Positions 10,491 through 22,505 are shown, counted from the stretch's first letter. The stretch: DNA of 64,000 nucleotides from Chrysaora quinquecirrha (GCA_014526335.1 JACTAT010000076.1:385601-449600), one strand, 5' to 3'. The notes: generated by a model not told the origin, from the letters alone. Translations and numbers: made by a program.

Positions 10491-11832
10491 ATGGCTTCCG
10501 ATGCACAGAGCGAATACTTTCTATCTGGCCAAGATTTCGATGCGATTTTAGACCTTATCGATGAGGATTTGTTGGAACAAGATGAAGATATTAATAAAGA
10601 AGTAGATTGTGGCGTTTTGGAGGTAAATATTTTATGCTGTGTTCGCATTTTCTTCCTAGTTCCTGTTGCCAGGCCTTTTTCAGGCCAAAAATACAATATA
10701 TGCAGTCTATTCAATGAAAATAGACTGCATATTGGTTACATGATTTTTAAGTAACTTGAAAATAATGATTTATTTATAGGATGAAGGAATTGAAAACAGT
10801 GTTTTTCCTTGTTTGTTGTGTAACAAAAAGTGCAAGTCAAAGCGTGGCCTTTCCAGACACAATTCTGTGAAGCACAAGATTAAGAATGCTAAAAGCGCGG
10901 AACCTAAAGAGGCTGAATCAATTCTACATCCATTGCAGTTAAAACAAATGATTAATAAATCAATTGCAAAACTGATCTCTGAAAATTGTTATCCAGAGAA
11001 TATTCTTTATGAGCTTGGCAGCTACACATTCAACATGGATGAAGTTTTGTATATTTATGAGTATTGCAAACTGGTCATAAATGCATATAATGGAAATGGT
11101 GAAAAATTTTTCCCAACTTTTTACAAACATGTCTTCATTAAAGAAAGAGCATTCAGGGGATTGAGCCAGCATTCTTGCTCGGTTATTGGACTAGAACTGG
11201 CAAATCATGTTTTAGCCCATTTAAACCAAGCCAACACTGTTGCATCACAAAGTGAACAACATAATACTACAAGTTTAACAACAAAAGAGAAAGCTTGCAA
11301 AGCATATCTTAGTGGATATGTATTTGGTAAATTTTATAGGCGAATTCGAAGCTCAAAGCAATGGAACAGTGCAATGAGTCAACAATATTTATCACTCCTG
11401 CGATAAAGAAACTGATGAAAGTGCCCATTTGAATGAAATCAATTCTTTAATATCAGCTAAGAACAGAGGTGGTTTGTGGATAGTGTCATCCGATGTTTAT
11501 CAAATGTTTGTTGTTGTCGAGACATATTTCCGCAAAGAATCTTCCAACACCAGCAAAAAGATAAGTTGCACAGATATGGCAACAGAACTTCTTAAAAACA
11601 ATTACATTTTGTGTTGGTTTTCCAAACTATGCAGTCTATCAGAGCAGAAAGTTGACAAGGAGACATCATTAAATCTGTTGGAACAATTAATTGCCTTGTA
11701 AATAAGAGTAAGAATATTCTCTTATGCAAAAGACCAGATGCAAAGACATAAAATCAAATCAAAGAAGACTAAAGCAAGATCATTAAGAACAGAAATTAAG
11801 AAAAAATCTAATAGCCTTGATAAGGGAAAATA
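10491..11832 (+). pseudogene. C2H2 zinc-finger protein paired with the P-type transposase
   Basis: Exon 1 (10491-10622, 44 codons, very acidic) starts with MASDAQSEYFL and ends at a GAG|GTAAAT donor. Exon 2 begins at 10780 after TTTATAG, in phase 0. It opens with one classic finger, C-x2-C-x12-H-x4-H (CLLCNKKC...RHNSVKH), then an all-helical body of about 270 residues (YLSGYVFGKFYRRIRS, GLWIVSSDVYQMFVVVETYF) and a Lys/Arg-rich tail. Two lesions are visible: a frameshift near 11385-11395 and an in-frame TAA at 11699-11701. Beyond that stop the same frame continues to a stop at 11830-11832. It is convergent with the P-type transposase, whose stop is only about 60 bases away. A DNA-binding partner role is inferred. 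Confidence 0.6.
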
Positions 11833-11890
11833 ACTTAAAAAAAAACAACAAGTCTAGTATCATCTCAATCAATCCAGTATGATCAAAAAT

Positions 11891-14249
11891 CTATGGGTTT
11901 ATGTCCATGTCTACATCATTTTCCTCATCTGGTCTACAGTTACCAGCTATTGGGTAAAATATCTTTTGGTTTCTAATTGTGTTGTCATTGAAGCCAAAGT
12001 CTCTTATTGTGGGATTATCTTTTCGTCGACCCATAGATCTTTGTCTCCCAAAATAGTTCTCCAAAGGGTCTTGGCAAAACCGCTCGGTAAGCACATAAGA
12101 AAATCCATTTTGAATCAAGTACTTTGTTAGCTCTATAACAGATTGTGTTGTTATCTTTATTCCTTCATACGTCTGCCAGGAAATAAACATGTTATTTTTA
12201 TCACCTTGAGAAAAATTTCCCATTCTTGCTTCAATGGATTCTTGCCAATCACTGAAATATTTTAAAAAGGTTTCTTTCAGCCATGTGAACCTTTCATCAT
12301 GCTCAGAGGAGAATGGCTTCAACAATGGTTTTTGCTTTGTGACAAACTCTGACGAGTTTTTAACATTCAGACAATCAAAAAATTTGTCCATCATCAAGCA
12401 AAATGTTGCAGTTCTTTTTGCTTGGGTTGAGCCAAATGTTTGAAGCACCTTACCCACAGATTCACTTAAAACTTGGGCAGCCAGTCGTACATTAATGCAA
12501 GAAAATGGAGTGAGTGATCATATGTTAGCTTTGGCAGTAGATGAAGCCCACATTCGATATCTTCATAGAAAATGTCAGAAATGTGACTCCAAAGGATAGG
12601 CATGCCATCATTCCACAATAGCCGACTTGATTTCTGACCACCTGACATGTACATACAGTTTCGTGCTGTTTTGATGAGATGTGGTGGGTCAGCAAAAAAG
12701 TAAATATATCTTGGTGCCTGATCATCTGCAAATATATTTACTGTTTTGTGCACCAGTTCACTTTCTTGTGCTTCATCAAGCAAATAGGAATGCATCCTAT
12801 AAAACCTCCGGTTGGCAGATGCACCATCACATGTGACAGCGATTACCTTTAATTAGCATTTCAACTCGAGGATGCTTACAGCTTTCCAAAATACAGCAAA
12901 CAGTTGTTGAGATGTAGCACTTGTTGTTGCAAAATTAGCAAAGCTAAATTTGAAAGGGTTAACTACCCCCCTGACCAGGTACACAAGCACATGGGATGCA
13001 ACTTCATTTGTTTTTTTCAGAGTCGCCAAATTAAACTCAGTATCACCAAAGTCAACAAAACCTATTAGTTGTCCAGTGTACTTGTCCCAAACTAGGTTTT
13101 CTTGGATTTTCATTTCATCTATAAGAACCACGATATATTTTTCAATATCTGAGAAATCTTTTACCTTCTGGCACAGTTCCTCAATGATTTCCTTGTTAAA
13201 CCCCTGCTTCGGACGGATGTAGTTTTTATAGCTTCTCAACGTTCTCTGACTTGGTAGAACCAAAATTCCTGATTTTGTTTTTTGATTGTATCTTAGCTCG
13301 TTATATGCTGCAGGAGATTTAGAGGCCAAGTTGAGACAAAACTTTATTACCATTGGGTGATACCTAATTCCTGATTGTGAGGACTGAAGGTATTTTTGTT
13401 GTTCCTCCCAAAAAAGTTTCATGAAGGGTGGTAATTTCTTTTCATCTGTATTTTGCATGATTGATACAATATCTTTACTCAGTTCTTTGTCAATGGGTAC
13501 TGAAATTTTTCAAGCTCTGCTCTTATTTCCATGACTTCCCTCTGTAAATCTTTGTTCTCCAATCAATATTCTTGCATAGCAAGGATGATTCTTTGTGAAG
13601 AAGTTTTGCTAATTGGGCTTTTGCTTTAGCTGGCAATAACATTGCATTACTCTTTCGTTTAAGACTACATAACTCCTTTCCTTCTGTATTTTTGCAATTT
13701 TCACATTTTTCTGGTTGATCAGTCAGAAGCATACATGTCTCAGCTCTACTGTATTTAATTTGATTAAGTGGGTACATGCTATCTTCATCTGAAAAAGCTC
13801 AAACTTCTTTGGTATACAGTGGTGAATGATAGCTCCACTCTTTGCTGCAAACTCATTATCAATACCAGGACAAACATACCTTTTCGTCAAAGCTGCAATC
13901 AAATTTGAAACTGTGACATTACGCATTGATCTTTTATAAACAATATAAAAGTCATGATCATGTGGTAAATTCCAGCCATAAAACCTCACTGTAAATGAAA
14001 GACTGTCGTCAATAAATAATTCATACTTGGGAAGAAGATACTCAGCAACATTTTTTGAAACCCTGATGAAACTTTCTACTGTGGTGTCAACTTGTCAACC
14101 ATCTAGTTTTAACTTAAATGTTCTTTCAGTTAGTTCCCTGAAAGTAGAATAACATGCTGAATGTTGTAGTGTTGGGGTACTGAATTCTCTTTTTGCTACA
14201 ATTGACTTGGCTGATGACCTTGGCTCCTTACTTTGGCTGTAAATAAAAC
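11891..14249 (-). pseudogene. P-element-type (THAP9-like) transposase, lightly decayed, without a THAP domain
   Basis: Cut-and-paste transposase of the P superfamily: an RNase H-like catalytic fold interrupted by a GTP-binding insertion. Read on the minus strand from a splice acceptor (TTTATTTACAG) near 14249: an N-terminal region with VRFYGWNLPHDHDFYIVY, a Cys pair (CENCKNTEGKEL), a coiled coil (LQREVMEIRAELEKF), then VVLIDEMKIQENLVWDKYTG with catalytic Asp, [16 protein letters not shown] and [13 protein letters not shown], and the C-terminal LTERFCQDPLENYFGRQRS block. Lesions: frame changes near 13777, 13510 and 12485 and a stop at 12853. No THAP zinc finger is readable at the N-terminus. 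Convergent with the C2H2 gene. No clear terminal inverted repeats were found by eye. Confidence 0.85.
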
Positions 14250-14376
14250 AAATCAAGCATTGACTCGTTTGGTTACTTTTTAAGTAACAGTCTGAGGATG
14301 AAATAAAGATAAGGCATGTTTTGCCAAAATACATGAAGTTTCAAAGGTTGCTGTACAGCACAGTTGAAAGCGCAAC

Positions 14377-14868
14377 ATGGAAAATAAGAGCCACACTGCA
14401 AGTATTGGTCCGACAGAGCACAGAAAAGTTACACCAATAAAACTTAAGAAAACTAAAGAAGGTGCTTATGTTGCTCGGGGAACGACAACTGGCAGTGATG
14501 ATGATCTAATGCTACAGCTTCTGGACCCAACAAGAACCAAAATAAACGCATATTACTTGGTCCACAAAGACGACAAAAGAAATTTTCTAAAAGCAGTGCA
14601 GCGCTGCCAGGAATGCCTGTCCCCTTTCACGAATGCAGACATAATAGTGGTGAAGACAACTGGAGTTCGTGAATTTACTTGCCACAAAACTGGGCAAAGA
14701 AAAAAGCAAGCAGGTAACATCTATCTTCACTACTTAACGAAATGCTTGATGGACCATGATAGAAACTTGTCATTAAAGAATATTATCGTATTAAAGGATA
14801 CATTGAAGCGATTACCAGAGAAAGCTGCAGATTCTCTAAGAAAACAAGGCTTGGAGTTTGAGCCCTAG
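14377..14868 (+). pseudogene. C-terminal 163 codons of the MULE-like transposase, open frame
   Basis: Open from ATG (MENKSHTASIGPTEHRK) to TAG. It is the C-terminal part of the protein encoded on the minus strand at 57430-59479, where the same sequence continues upstream beyond this Met. Here the similarity stops at the Met, so the ORF is a 5'-truncated copy rather than a separate small gene. It holds a probable metal-binding segment, CQECLSPFTNAD then CHKTGQ, then YLHYLTKCLMDHDR, spaced like a Cys/His zinc ribbon. Unlike its partner at 57430-58130 it has no frameshift, so the coding sequence may be young. Ends LRKQGLEFEP. Confidence 0.6.
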
Positions 14869-15059
14869 GGATCTACAAGACTGAAACATACTCATTTTTA
14901 ATGTTTGTTATGGCTGTTATGTTGGTTACGTATATACTTAAATCATTGTCTTTCAAGTTCTATCATTATTAAGTAGCTGTCATTGTTTTGTTCTGTTTAT
15001 TATCTAAAGAGAAATTGCTGAACATTGATGAAGTGTCTCAATCACTTGGCAGCTGACTT

Positions 15060-15505
15060 CTCTTTTCTCGAATTCCCTTTCTCAGATTCCCATCCCCAGA
15101 CTCCCATTTCCACATTCCCATTCCCACATTCTTTCTCCAGAAGCTTTTTCTTAGATTCCTCTTCTCAAATTCCCTTTCTCAGATTCACATCCTCAGATTC
15201 CCATTTCCACATTCCCATTCCCACATTCCTTCTCCAGAAGCCTTTTCTTAGGTTCCTCTTCTCAAATCCTCTTTCTCAGATTCTCATTCCCAGATTCCCA
15301 TTTACAGATTCCCATTCCCCCATTTCTTTTCCAGAAGCCTATTCTTAGATTCTCTTTCTCAAATTCCTTTTCAGATTCTCATTCCAAGACTCCCATCTCC
15401 ACATTCCCGTTCCCCCATTCCTCCTTAGAACCCTATTCTTAGATTCCCCTTCTCAAATCCCCTTCCTACGATTCCAATCTCCAGATTTCCATTTCCACAT
15501 TCCGA
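15060..15505 (+). repeat. Pyrimidine-rich minisatellite, about 97-bp period
   Basis: The landmark CTTTCTCAGATTC recurs at about 15075, 15172, 15270 and 15366, giving a period near 97 bases and about 4.5 units. Inside each unit a shorter CCCATTCCCA / CAGATTCC pattern recurs. One strand is almost purely pyrimidine. The same array, with fewer units, lies at about 57000-57240 and 60030-60290. Confidence 0.75.
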
Positions 15506-15623
15506 AAACCGGTTCCGTCTTTTTAACACAGCCATGAATTTTAAACATCTCTAAAAAGATAGGAATAAGTCTGATCAGCTCAATTTTGGATCATTTCAGG
15601 TCATTCAATGTTTTATCAATAAC

Positions 15624-17880
15624 GGTCTCTAATTGCTAGTTGCTAATTTCAAAATTAATAGACAACAAAACGATATAAAAAGTGGACCCAAAACCGGCCA
15701 GGGAGGTCAGAGTAGTTATTATCTCATTACCCTGGTAAAATTTCAAGAGGAACATAGTGAAGAAACAAGTTGAGAGTTCTCCGAGCAAAACAAATAATGC
15801 ACGGTGAGATGGAATCTACTTTGCGTCTTAAATTGAAACAAGTATTTCGATCCGGGGATTTCAATGTTTTAAAAGTGTATTGAATTGTTTAGTAGGGTCA
15901 TGGTATAAATCATTTTGATAGATGGCAGACAAATTATTCAAAGTGCACAAGATACCTACAGAGTTTTCTGTGCAAAAATCTTATAAAACATCCAAAACTT
16001 ATAGACTAACAAACGGGGCGGAGTATTACAAGCTCTGTCTTTGAGAAAATGCTTACACACAGCATAATCTGGGGGTTGCGCTATCGTTAGGGAGATATTC
16101 AAAAATTGATTATCCAAAGGTGTGCTTTGCAGTGGCTTATTGAAATTTGTCCATGACGCTATATGGACTCCAGAATTGAGGTTCGCCACTGACTGTCTCA
16201 AACAACTCTTTCCCTTCCTGCTCTTCAAATTTCTCGATCAGTGGTAGTTGTAGACTTAATAACTTTAAAGATTTGTGAAGCAACTACACTGTCGGATATT
16301 AAATCAGAGCCACTTTTCGTCTTACAGTATCCAAAATTACGAAAATAAGATTGTTCTTACTTTTTGACTTTCACTATTGATGACATCATCGTTAGTTTTC
16401 ACGCATTGTATCTTTGAACAACTTGGTTCTAGGATATAGGTTTTTAAGTATATTTTGTTCAGTTTTTCATGCTCTTTCGATTGGTACCATTTGTTTCAAA
16501 TTTGACAACTTTTGTTGTTTTGTGACCTTTACCCTTTACGTCATAGATCATGTGACATGTTGGGAGAAATTTTTTTGGACACCCTTGAAAATTTGAAGGT
16601 ACTACCTTTAGGAAGTCGAAAAAAGTGCAAAATCCCCATTTACCCTCTGCCAGTTTGTTTGAAAAAATTCCCTGTCTTTTAGTCTATGTAAAAAGTTTTA
16701 CGGTCCTAGCGCCTATGTTCTTAGTTTTGAGAGCATACAAAGTTCTCGATTTTATAAAGGCTTTGACCACCAAAATGACTTTGGTGAAACTTTTTACTCC
16801 ACTCCGTCAAAAGCCTTATAAAATCGTAAACTTTAAACGCTTTTAAAATCGATAACACAAGTGCTGAAACAAAAACTTTGGAAGATTAATTTTTGGGTTC
16901 TTTGTACAATTTTCGCATCGAAAAATTGACACAGCACATCATATCGTCAATTTTTCTATTCCCCATCTTATGAAAACGAGGTTGGAGAAACCATCTGTGA
17001 GAACTCTTAAAACCCATCACTTATAACATTAGATGATGACGTCATCATTGCGGTCGGCTACTGCCGCCATATTGAAAATGAGTTTGAAGAACTCTTAAAA
17101 ACCATTGTGCTATAGCATAGCAGATGACGCCACTGATGACGTCACTGTGCTTGGAGGCACCTGTGCTCGCCCGTCCCCTTTACATCCTACTTAAACACAA
17201 AATGAAATTTACGAATACTGAACTAACTTTATGAATGAACGCAATGACATTTGCCCGTATATAGAGAGATACCAATCTATAATTGCACATGGACATTCTG
17301 ATTGAGCATGAAGACCTGTGAGGCATGAGCATTAAATTGTTAAGTTGGTGCATTTAACTTAATTCCTCATCGGTTCGTTGCAATGCATCATGATAAACAA
17401 TCATTCCATCGTGATCAACAACTTTACCATACATATGTTCTGTTGCTTTCTCAAAGGTTAACCTGCGTGTTCGCATGAAGAATGGAGTCAAAAGGTCTGG
17501 GAAAAGAACCAAATGAATAAACTATTCTTGCCAAGGCCCTTTTCTGTAGTTTTTCATAGAATTCTCTGCTTTCCTAGTGCTTGTTATGATTCCATACAGT
17601 TTGTCCAATACACTATTGCCATTTTTCCTGAATGAGGGTAGAATTTTGTGCTTATACTCTTTTTTTGGAAGACGAGATAATGTTTCTGTTGATAAAGATT
17701 ATAACATGTTTAAGCACTGCAACAAATTTTGGATTGATAGGTTTAGGTTTCTTATCTCAAGAGGATGGTGCACTTTTGTGCAACTGTCTTGTAGAAATTG
17801 CACACTTCTTTTTATAACCTCCTTGTCTTCTCTCTAAATCCTTCTTCGTGAAAAGCCATCGAATAACATTTTTAGGTCAT
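15624..17880. other. No gene supported
   Basis: Short open frames here have no recognisable domain and no splice context. The only structure noted is a diverged local duplication at 16995-17150. Position 17200-17880 also holds nothing I can name. Confidence 0.5.
16995..17150. repeat. Diverged tandem duplication with TGACGTCA sites
   Basis: GAACTCTTAAAACCCAT at 17002 and GAACTCTTAAAAACCAT at 17089 begin two related copies about 88 bases apart. Each ends in a GATGACGTCA palindrome or near copy (17037 and 17138). TGACGTCA is the cyclic-AMP response element core. A regulatory role is only a possibility. Confidence 0.5.
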
Positions 17881-17889
17881 TTCTATTTC

Positions 17890-19200
17890 AACGACTGTTG
17901 ACAAATCTTTCAATGCAGTGCCGTTTACCTGTTTAGACAAGAAAGAAGATATTGAGTCAAATGGGGGATGGCTTTCAGTAAACCCATCCATGGCTTTTCC
18001 GTGAACTGTGAGCTTTCTATTCTAGTGTCATCTCTTTCGGATGAAGGCTTTGCCTTAAGAGCAGCGTATTGTGATCACTGTAATGGAATTTTATGGATCT
18101 AGTATCGCCATGGTGGCAATTCTACATCATCAAGATAAAAATCACATATTGACTGCAATGAGAAGGCAAATACGCAGGCAAAGGCGCTGCAGCTGAAACC
18201 GTTTGAATGTCTTTGCAAGCCATACTTATCTAGGGCGATAAATGTCCAGTTTTTTCCGTCATCGTGTTGATTTCTAGGCACCTTACAGTTGGCCATGTAT
18301 GTGGCAACTGCATTGAAGACTATCCTATCAACTGCATATCTTGTTAAAAGAATCACAGTGTACAATCGATTTTTATTTCGGATATAAGCCTACCATACTA
18401 CAATGACTCCATTTACTTTGATGATAGGGTAAAAATACTAGATTGCTATAGAAAATTATGTTGCAATGTTCTAAAGCAACAGTTGTCATATAATTGGGAC
18501 TACAAGCATTGTCTATAACTGAAGTTAAGAAAAAGAATGGTAGATATTCTAGTAGATTGTCGGGATGACTGATAACAGGCCTTTGTAGAAAACAATTTAT
18601 AGTTCTTTCTGTCTCCGCATCGATCACTAAGCACATTACATTTGGGGATGTATGTGGCAACTGCATTGAAGACTGTCCTACCAACTGCATTACTTGTTAA
18701 AAGAATCACAGTGTACAACTAATTTTAATTTTGGATATAAGCCTACCATCCTACAATGACTCCATTTACTTAGATGATAGGGTAAAAATACTAGATTACT
18801 AGAGAAAATGATGTTGCGATGTTCTAAAGCAACAGTTGTCATATAATTGGGACTACAAGCATTGTCTATAACTGATGATAAGAAAAAGGATGATAGATAT
18901 TCTAGTAGATTGTCAGGATGACTGAGAACAGGCCCTTGTAGGAAACAATTTATAACATAACCATGGCCTATTGCCTCTCAATGATCTTAGACTTACTGCT
19001 GGTAAATTGACTGATTGGTGGTCGACACAGCCAAACAAGATGGCTTCAATATCAACTACATCATGCTTTGACAATTTCTTATTCCACGGGGAGCTTTTGG
19101 GTGCAATTCCAGGGCCTAACACTGCTAAATTAACATACCCTAGCAAAAGTGATCCCTCCTTGCCTATTTTAGAGTTCAGAAAGCTAGAAAAAGTTTTGGC
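17890..19200 (-). pseudogene. Ulp1 (C48)-like protease end of a large transposon protein, decayed
   Basis: Minus-strand pieces: LLGYVNLAVLGPGIAPKSSP and LSKHDVVDIEAILFGCVDH (19146-19010), LRSLRGNRPWLCYKLF, then NAVATYMANCKV with NWTFIALDKYGLQRHSNGF and SCSAFACVFAFSL (18310-18150). The last block has the layout of the C-terminal Ulp1/SENP catalytic region: an aromatic-rich NWTFIAL in place of the HW motif and NGFSCSAF in place of the NxxDCGxF Cys box. The Asp and Gly next to the Cys are lost. C48 proteases cleave SUMO-type conjugates and are captured by several transposon groups. The middle is disturbed by a 356-bp tandem duplication. The likely upstream parts are at 22506-24079, separated by a LINE insertion. 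Confidence 0.45.
18288..18960. repeat. Direct tandem duplication, about 356-bp period, two units
   Basis: ATGTATGTGGCAACTGCATT occurs at about 18295 and 18651. AGTTGTCATATAATTGGGAC occurs at about 18480 and 18836. The two units are about 90 percent alike by eye and lie head to tail within the protease-like region, duplicating the MYTVILLT...FNAVATY coding segment. Confidence 0.85.
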
Positions 19201-19209
19201 ACGTTATGA

Positions 19210-19745
19210 ATTGTCATAATAGACAATGGCTTGACCTTTTTCAGAGAAAATAACAGTTGTGTTGTCCGCATGTTGCCACACAACCTTGATGGCAGAGAAG
19301 AGCAGCCAATTGATATGTTCCATTCAAAGCACTGGTGGAACCTGAAAGCGTATCATCCAAATGGAGTGTCTTGTTCACCATTTAAGGGTTATGGTTGACT
19401 GCCCTTCTTGATTTGGTTGTACTTGGTCTGTCAGAATCAAAAGCGCTGTGGGCAGTCGTAGAAAGAAGGACCTACTCAACAGATCAGACTTTGAGCAGTC
19501 ACAGGTTACTTCACTAAATGAGTCATTATTTGTGTGCTGGTGCCAAAGGAGTCATTGGATCAAAACATTCTTGATATTCAGATTCTCTATGGAAGGCCTT
19601 ATAACTGTGTCAACATATAGTTGTTTCCTTATAACTTATAGCATTATTATTGTAGAGCCGTTGTTGATAATATGATGGATTCTAGTGGATTCCCCATTTC
19701 TGTGATATCTTCAGACAGGAAATTTCTCAGTCTGTAAATAAAATT
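19210..19745. other. No gene recognised
   Basis: Short readable pieces (for example HSKHWWNLKAYHPNGVSC on the plus strand near 19330) cannot be assigned. This is either the 5' part of the following LINE or sequence of the interrupted minus-strand element. Confidence 0.4.
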
Positions 19746-19749
19746 TGGT

Positions 19750-22499
19750 AAAGAAAATTATTTCTGCCAAAGAAAATTAACTCTTGAGCTTTGGTCGAAA
19801 GCTCTCTGATCCAAATCAAGGGAATAAATCTTATTGGTCTATCTTGAACAGACTGATTAATAAGAAGTGCGCTGTTAACAGCCCACCCCTGCTTCAAAAT
19901 GGAATATTTGTAACCAATATCAAAAGCAAAGCAACTATGTTTAATGAATATTTTGTGGAACAGTGTTCTGCAGTTGAAACTGGCAGTACATTGCCTAATC
20001 TTCAGCCTCAGGGCACCTGTTCTCTATCAGAAATACCCATTGATAAAGATGACATATTAAGACTAATTCGCTCTTTGGATAGCAATAAGGCGCACGGATT
20101 TGATGGCATCTGAGTTGCCATGATAAAAATATGTGATAACAGTCTTGTCGAACCATTGTCCTTAATTTACAAAGCTTGTCTTGAAACTGGTGTTTACCCT
20201 TCCTGTTGGAAAAGGGCAAATATCATTCCAGTTCACAAGAAGGGTAGCAGACAAGAGAAAAAGAACTATCCTCCAATATCACTGTTGCCCATTTTTGGTA
20301 AGATCTTAGAAAAAGTAATCTTTGACGAAATGTACGAATATTTAAGCAACAATCAAATGCTAACTCTTTACCAGTCAGGTTTTCGTCCCAGGGATTCTAC
20401 CATAAATCAACTTTTACTGATCATGCATAAAATTTATGTTGCATTTGATGAGGTTCCCACCCAAGAAACTCGAGCTGTCTTTCTTGATCTTTCTAAAGTA
20501 TTTGGCAGAGTCTGGCACGATGGATTACACGTTTTTTTTATAAGGAACACCTTTATAAGGAACTCGAGGCTGAAAATTCCCAAAAAATTAAGGAACTTTA
20601 AGGAACTGTCGAGGCTCGGATAAAAAACTAAGAAACTCTTTTTTAAAGAACAAGACAGTTTGTACGAAAAAGGAGCAGAAGTACAATATATTTCCCATCG
20701 TTCTTCCCCAAAAGGCTTCATTTATACTTAAAGTTTGAAATGAAGAATAGTTTATGTGGATTTGCTGTAAAAATTAGTATTTATACATATCCCACGAGAA
20801 CGAACAGTATAAGGAACTTTCAGCCTCATTTTGTTGAAAAATTAAGGAACTCAAGCCTCAACTCAGACCAAAGGTTCCTTATAAAAAAAACGTGTACTCT
20901 ACAAACTTGAAATGTGTGGTATTTCTGGAGTTCTTCTTGCTCTTACTTAATGGTAAAAATTCGGAATGGAAGGTGGTCTCCTCAGGCGTCCCTCAAGGTT
21001 CAGTTCTTGGTCCTCTACTCTTTCTTGTTTATATAAATGATCTTGTTGGCAATGTCCATAGTGACATCAAATTGTTTGCAGATGACACATCGCTCTTTTC
21101 TGTTGTGAAAGGTGAAATAGAAACAGCTGCTGATTTGAATAGGGATCTGGAAAGAGTAAGACATTGGGCATGGCAGTGGAAAATGCAATTCAATGCAGAA
21201 AAAACCATAGAGGTAATTTTCTCAACGAAAAGAAATAAGCCTCATAACCCTCTACTATTTTTAGGTAATGACAGTGTGTCACAGAAGAATGAGCCTAAGC
21301 ATCTCGTCATCATTCTCGATGATAAGTTAAATTTCCAAAGCCATATCAGAGAAGCTATTGCTAAGGCTCGAAAGGGTATTGGTATCATCAAATACCTATC
21401 TAGGTATGTCAACAGGGAAGTGCTCGTTCAAGTCTTCAAACTTAACGTATGACCTCACCTGGACTATAGCGACATTTAGTACCATAAGTATGATCCTGAA
21501 ATGAGACTGAGCTTCACTAAAAAGCTTGAACAAGTGCAATACTGTGCTGCGTTAGCAGTTTCAGGGGCATGGAAAGGCACAAGTGGGCAAAGGCTCCTCC
21601 AGGAACTTGGTTGCGAAACCCTCTATGCAAGAAGATGGTATCGACGACTATGCCATTTTTTCAATCTACGTGCAAATAAGTCCCCGGCTTACCTGTTCAA
21701 TGAAATCCCTTCAGAGCGAGAGGTGCCATATCGTTTAAGATCAAGTCGTTTATATGCACAACCTGTAACCAGAACAGTTCGTTTCTTTAACACATACTTT
21801 CAAAGTATCCTCTTGGAATGGAACTTGCTAGATTAAGATACCAGAAACTCGGTATCGATTGGGGAGTTCAAACGCAAATTGCTTGTCCAAATACGACCTC
21901 CATGTAGATCTGTTTACAATGTGCATAATGTTTAAGGTATAAAAAATCTGACGAAACTTAGAGTTGGATTTAGTCCTCTTAATGAGCATCGATTTAGACG
22001 TAGCTTTGATTGCTTAAGTCCCTTGTGTGTGTGCGGTATTGGAAATGAGGATAATGAACATTATCTCCTGCACTGCCCTCTTTTTCACAACGCCTGTAGC
22101 GATCTCTTTGGTCATCTTAATGATATTCCCCTTCTGGACTTACCTCTGATTAACCTCTTGTTGTATGGAGATGAAAAATTAAACATCGTCTCAAATAGAA
22201 TTATTCTAGAAGCTACAATATCTTTCATTGACAAAACTTAGCGGTTCCTATAATAGCATTCTAATATGTAATAATAATCCTGTGTAGCAACCTTTTTTTC
22301 GGCTTTTGTCTGTTACGTCTCTCTGTATCTTCTTTTCTGTGTCGTTTTTTGTGTCTTTTCTTAAATTGTAATTAACAGTTGAATTCTAAGTGTGATACAT
22401 GGTAGGGACCAGATGACCTTGTGTCTTTCTCCGCCATGCATGGCACATGTAAATTGTATTATTTTATTTACCTTTAGATTTTGTTTTTATAAAAAAAAA
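19750..22499 (+). mobile_element. LINE retrotransposon, RT to C-terminal zinc motif, inserted in a minus-strand gene
   Basis: Linker (LSDPNQGNKSYWSILNRLIN at 19805-19865), RT motifs (NIIPVHKKGSRQEKKNYPPI, FRPRDSTINQLLL, VFLDLSKVFGRVWHDGL, then after a MITE SSGVPQGSVLGPLLFLVYIN and KLFADDTSLFSVV at 21065-21110), a thumb, and a C-terminal Cys/His motif CVCGIGNEDNEHYLLHCP (22022-22080). The catalytic FADD is intact, but the frame is broken by stops and by the MITE at 20528. The 3' end is a short A-rich tail (ATAAAAAAAAAC at 22488-22500). At 22500 the minus-strand transposon coding resumes, which shows insertion into that element. The endonuclease is missing or unreadable. Confidence 0.85.
20528..20894. 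mobile_element. MITE, 367 bp, TA target duplication, inside the LINE RT
   Basis: Terminal inverted repeats CACGTTTTTTTTATAAGGAA (20528 onward) and its reverse complement ending at 20894 are nearly perfect for about 25 bases. The flanks are TA (20526-20527) and TA (20895-20896), and removing the insert with one TA restores the RT reading frame GGA TTA CTC TAC AAA. Subterminal AAGGAAC and TTCCTTA motifs recur on both sides. TA duplication points to a Tc1/mariner-superfamily transposase acting in trans. There is no coding capacity. Confidence 0.92.
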
Positions 22500-22505
22500 C
22501 CTCCC

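Larger units (their letters stand above)
14377..15623 (+). mobile_element. Solo arm of the MULE-like element
   Basis: From the gene end through the 3' region to the terminus TTTTATCAATAAC at 15611-15623, this matches the left arm of the element at 56741-60470 in the other orientation and its right arm in the same orientation. The shared landmarks are the ORF end, the GCTGAACATTGATGAAGTGT segment at 15017, the pyrimidine-rich minisatellite and an ACCGGTTCCGTCTTTTTAAC block near 15508. The second arm and the rest of the gene are absent, so this is a deletion derivative or 5'-truncated copy. Confidence 0.75.

Noticed and set aside
14377..14868. An independent 163-residue host gene
   Set aside because: The same peptide is the C-terminus of the longer protein at 57430-59479 and is followed by the same element 3' region.
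15025..15348. 107-codon frame full of SQIPFLRF-like repeats (also at 57064-57276 and 59987-60292)
   Set aside because: The repetition follows the DNA minisatellite; all three lie downstream of the transposase stop, and unit length varies without regard to codons.
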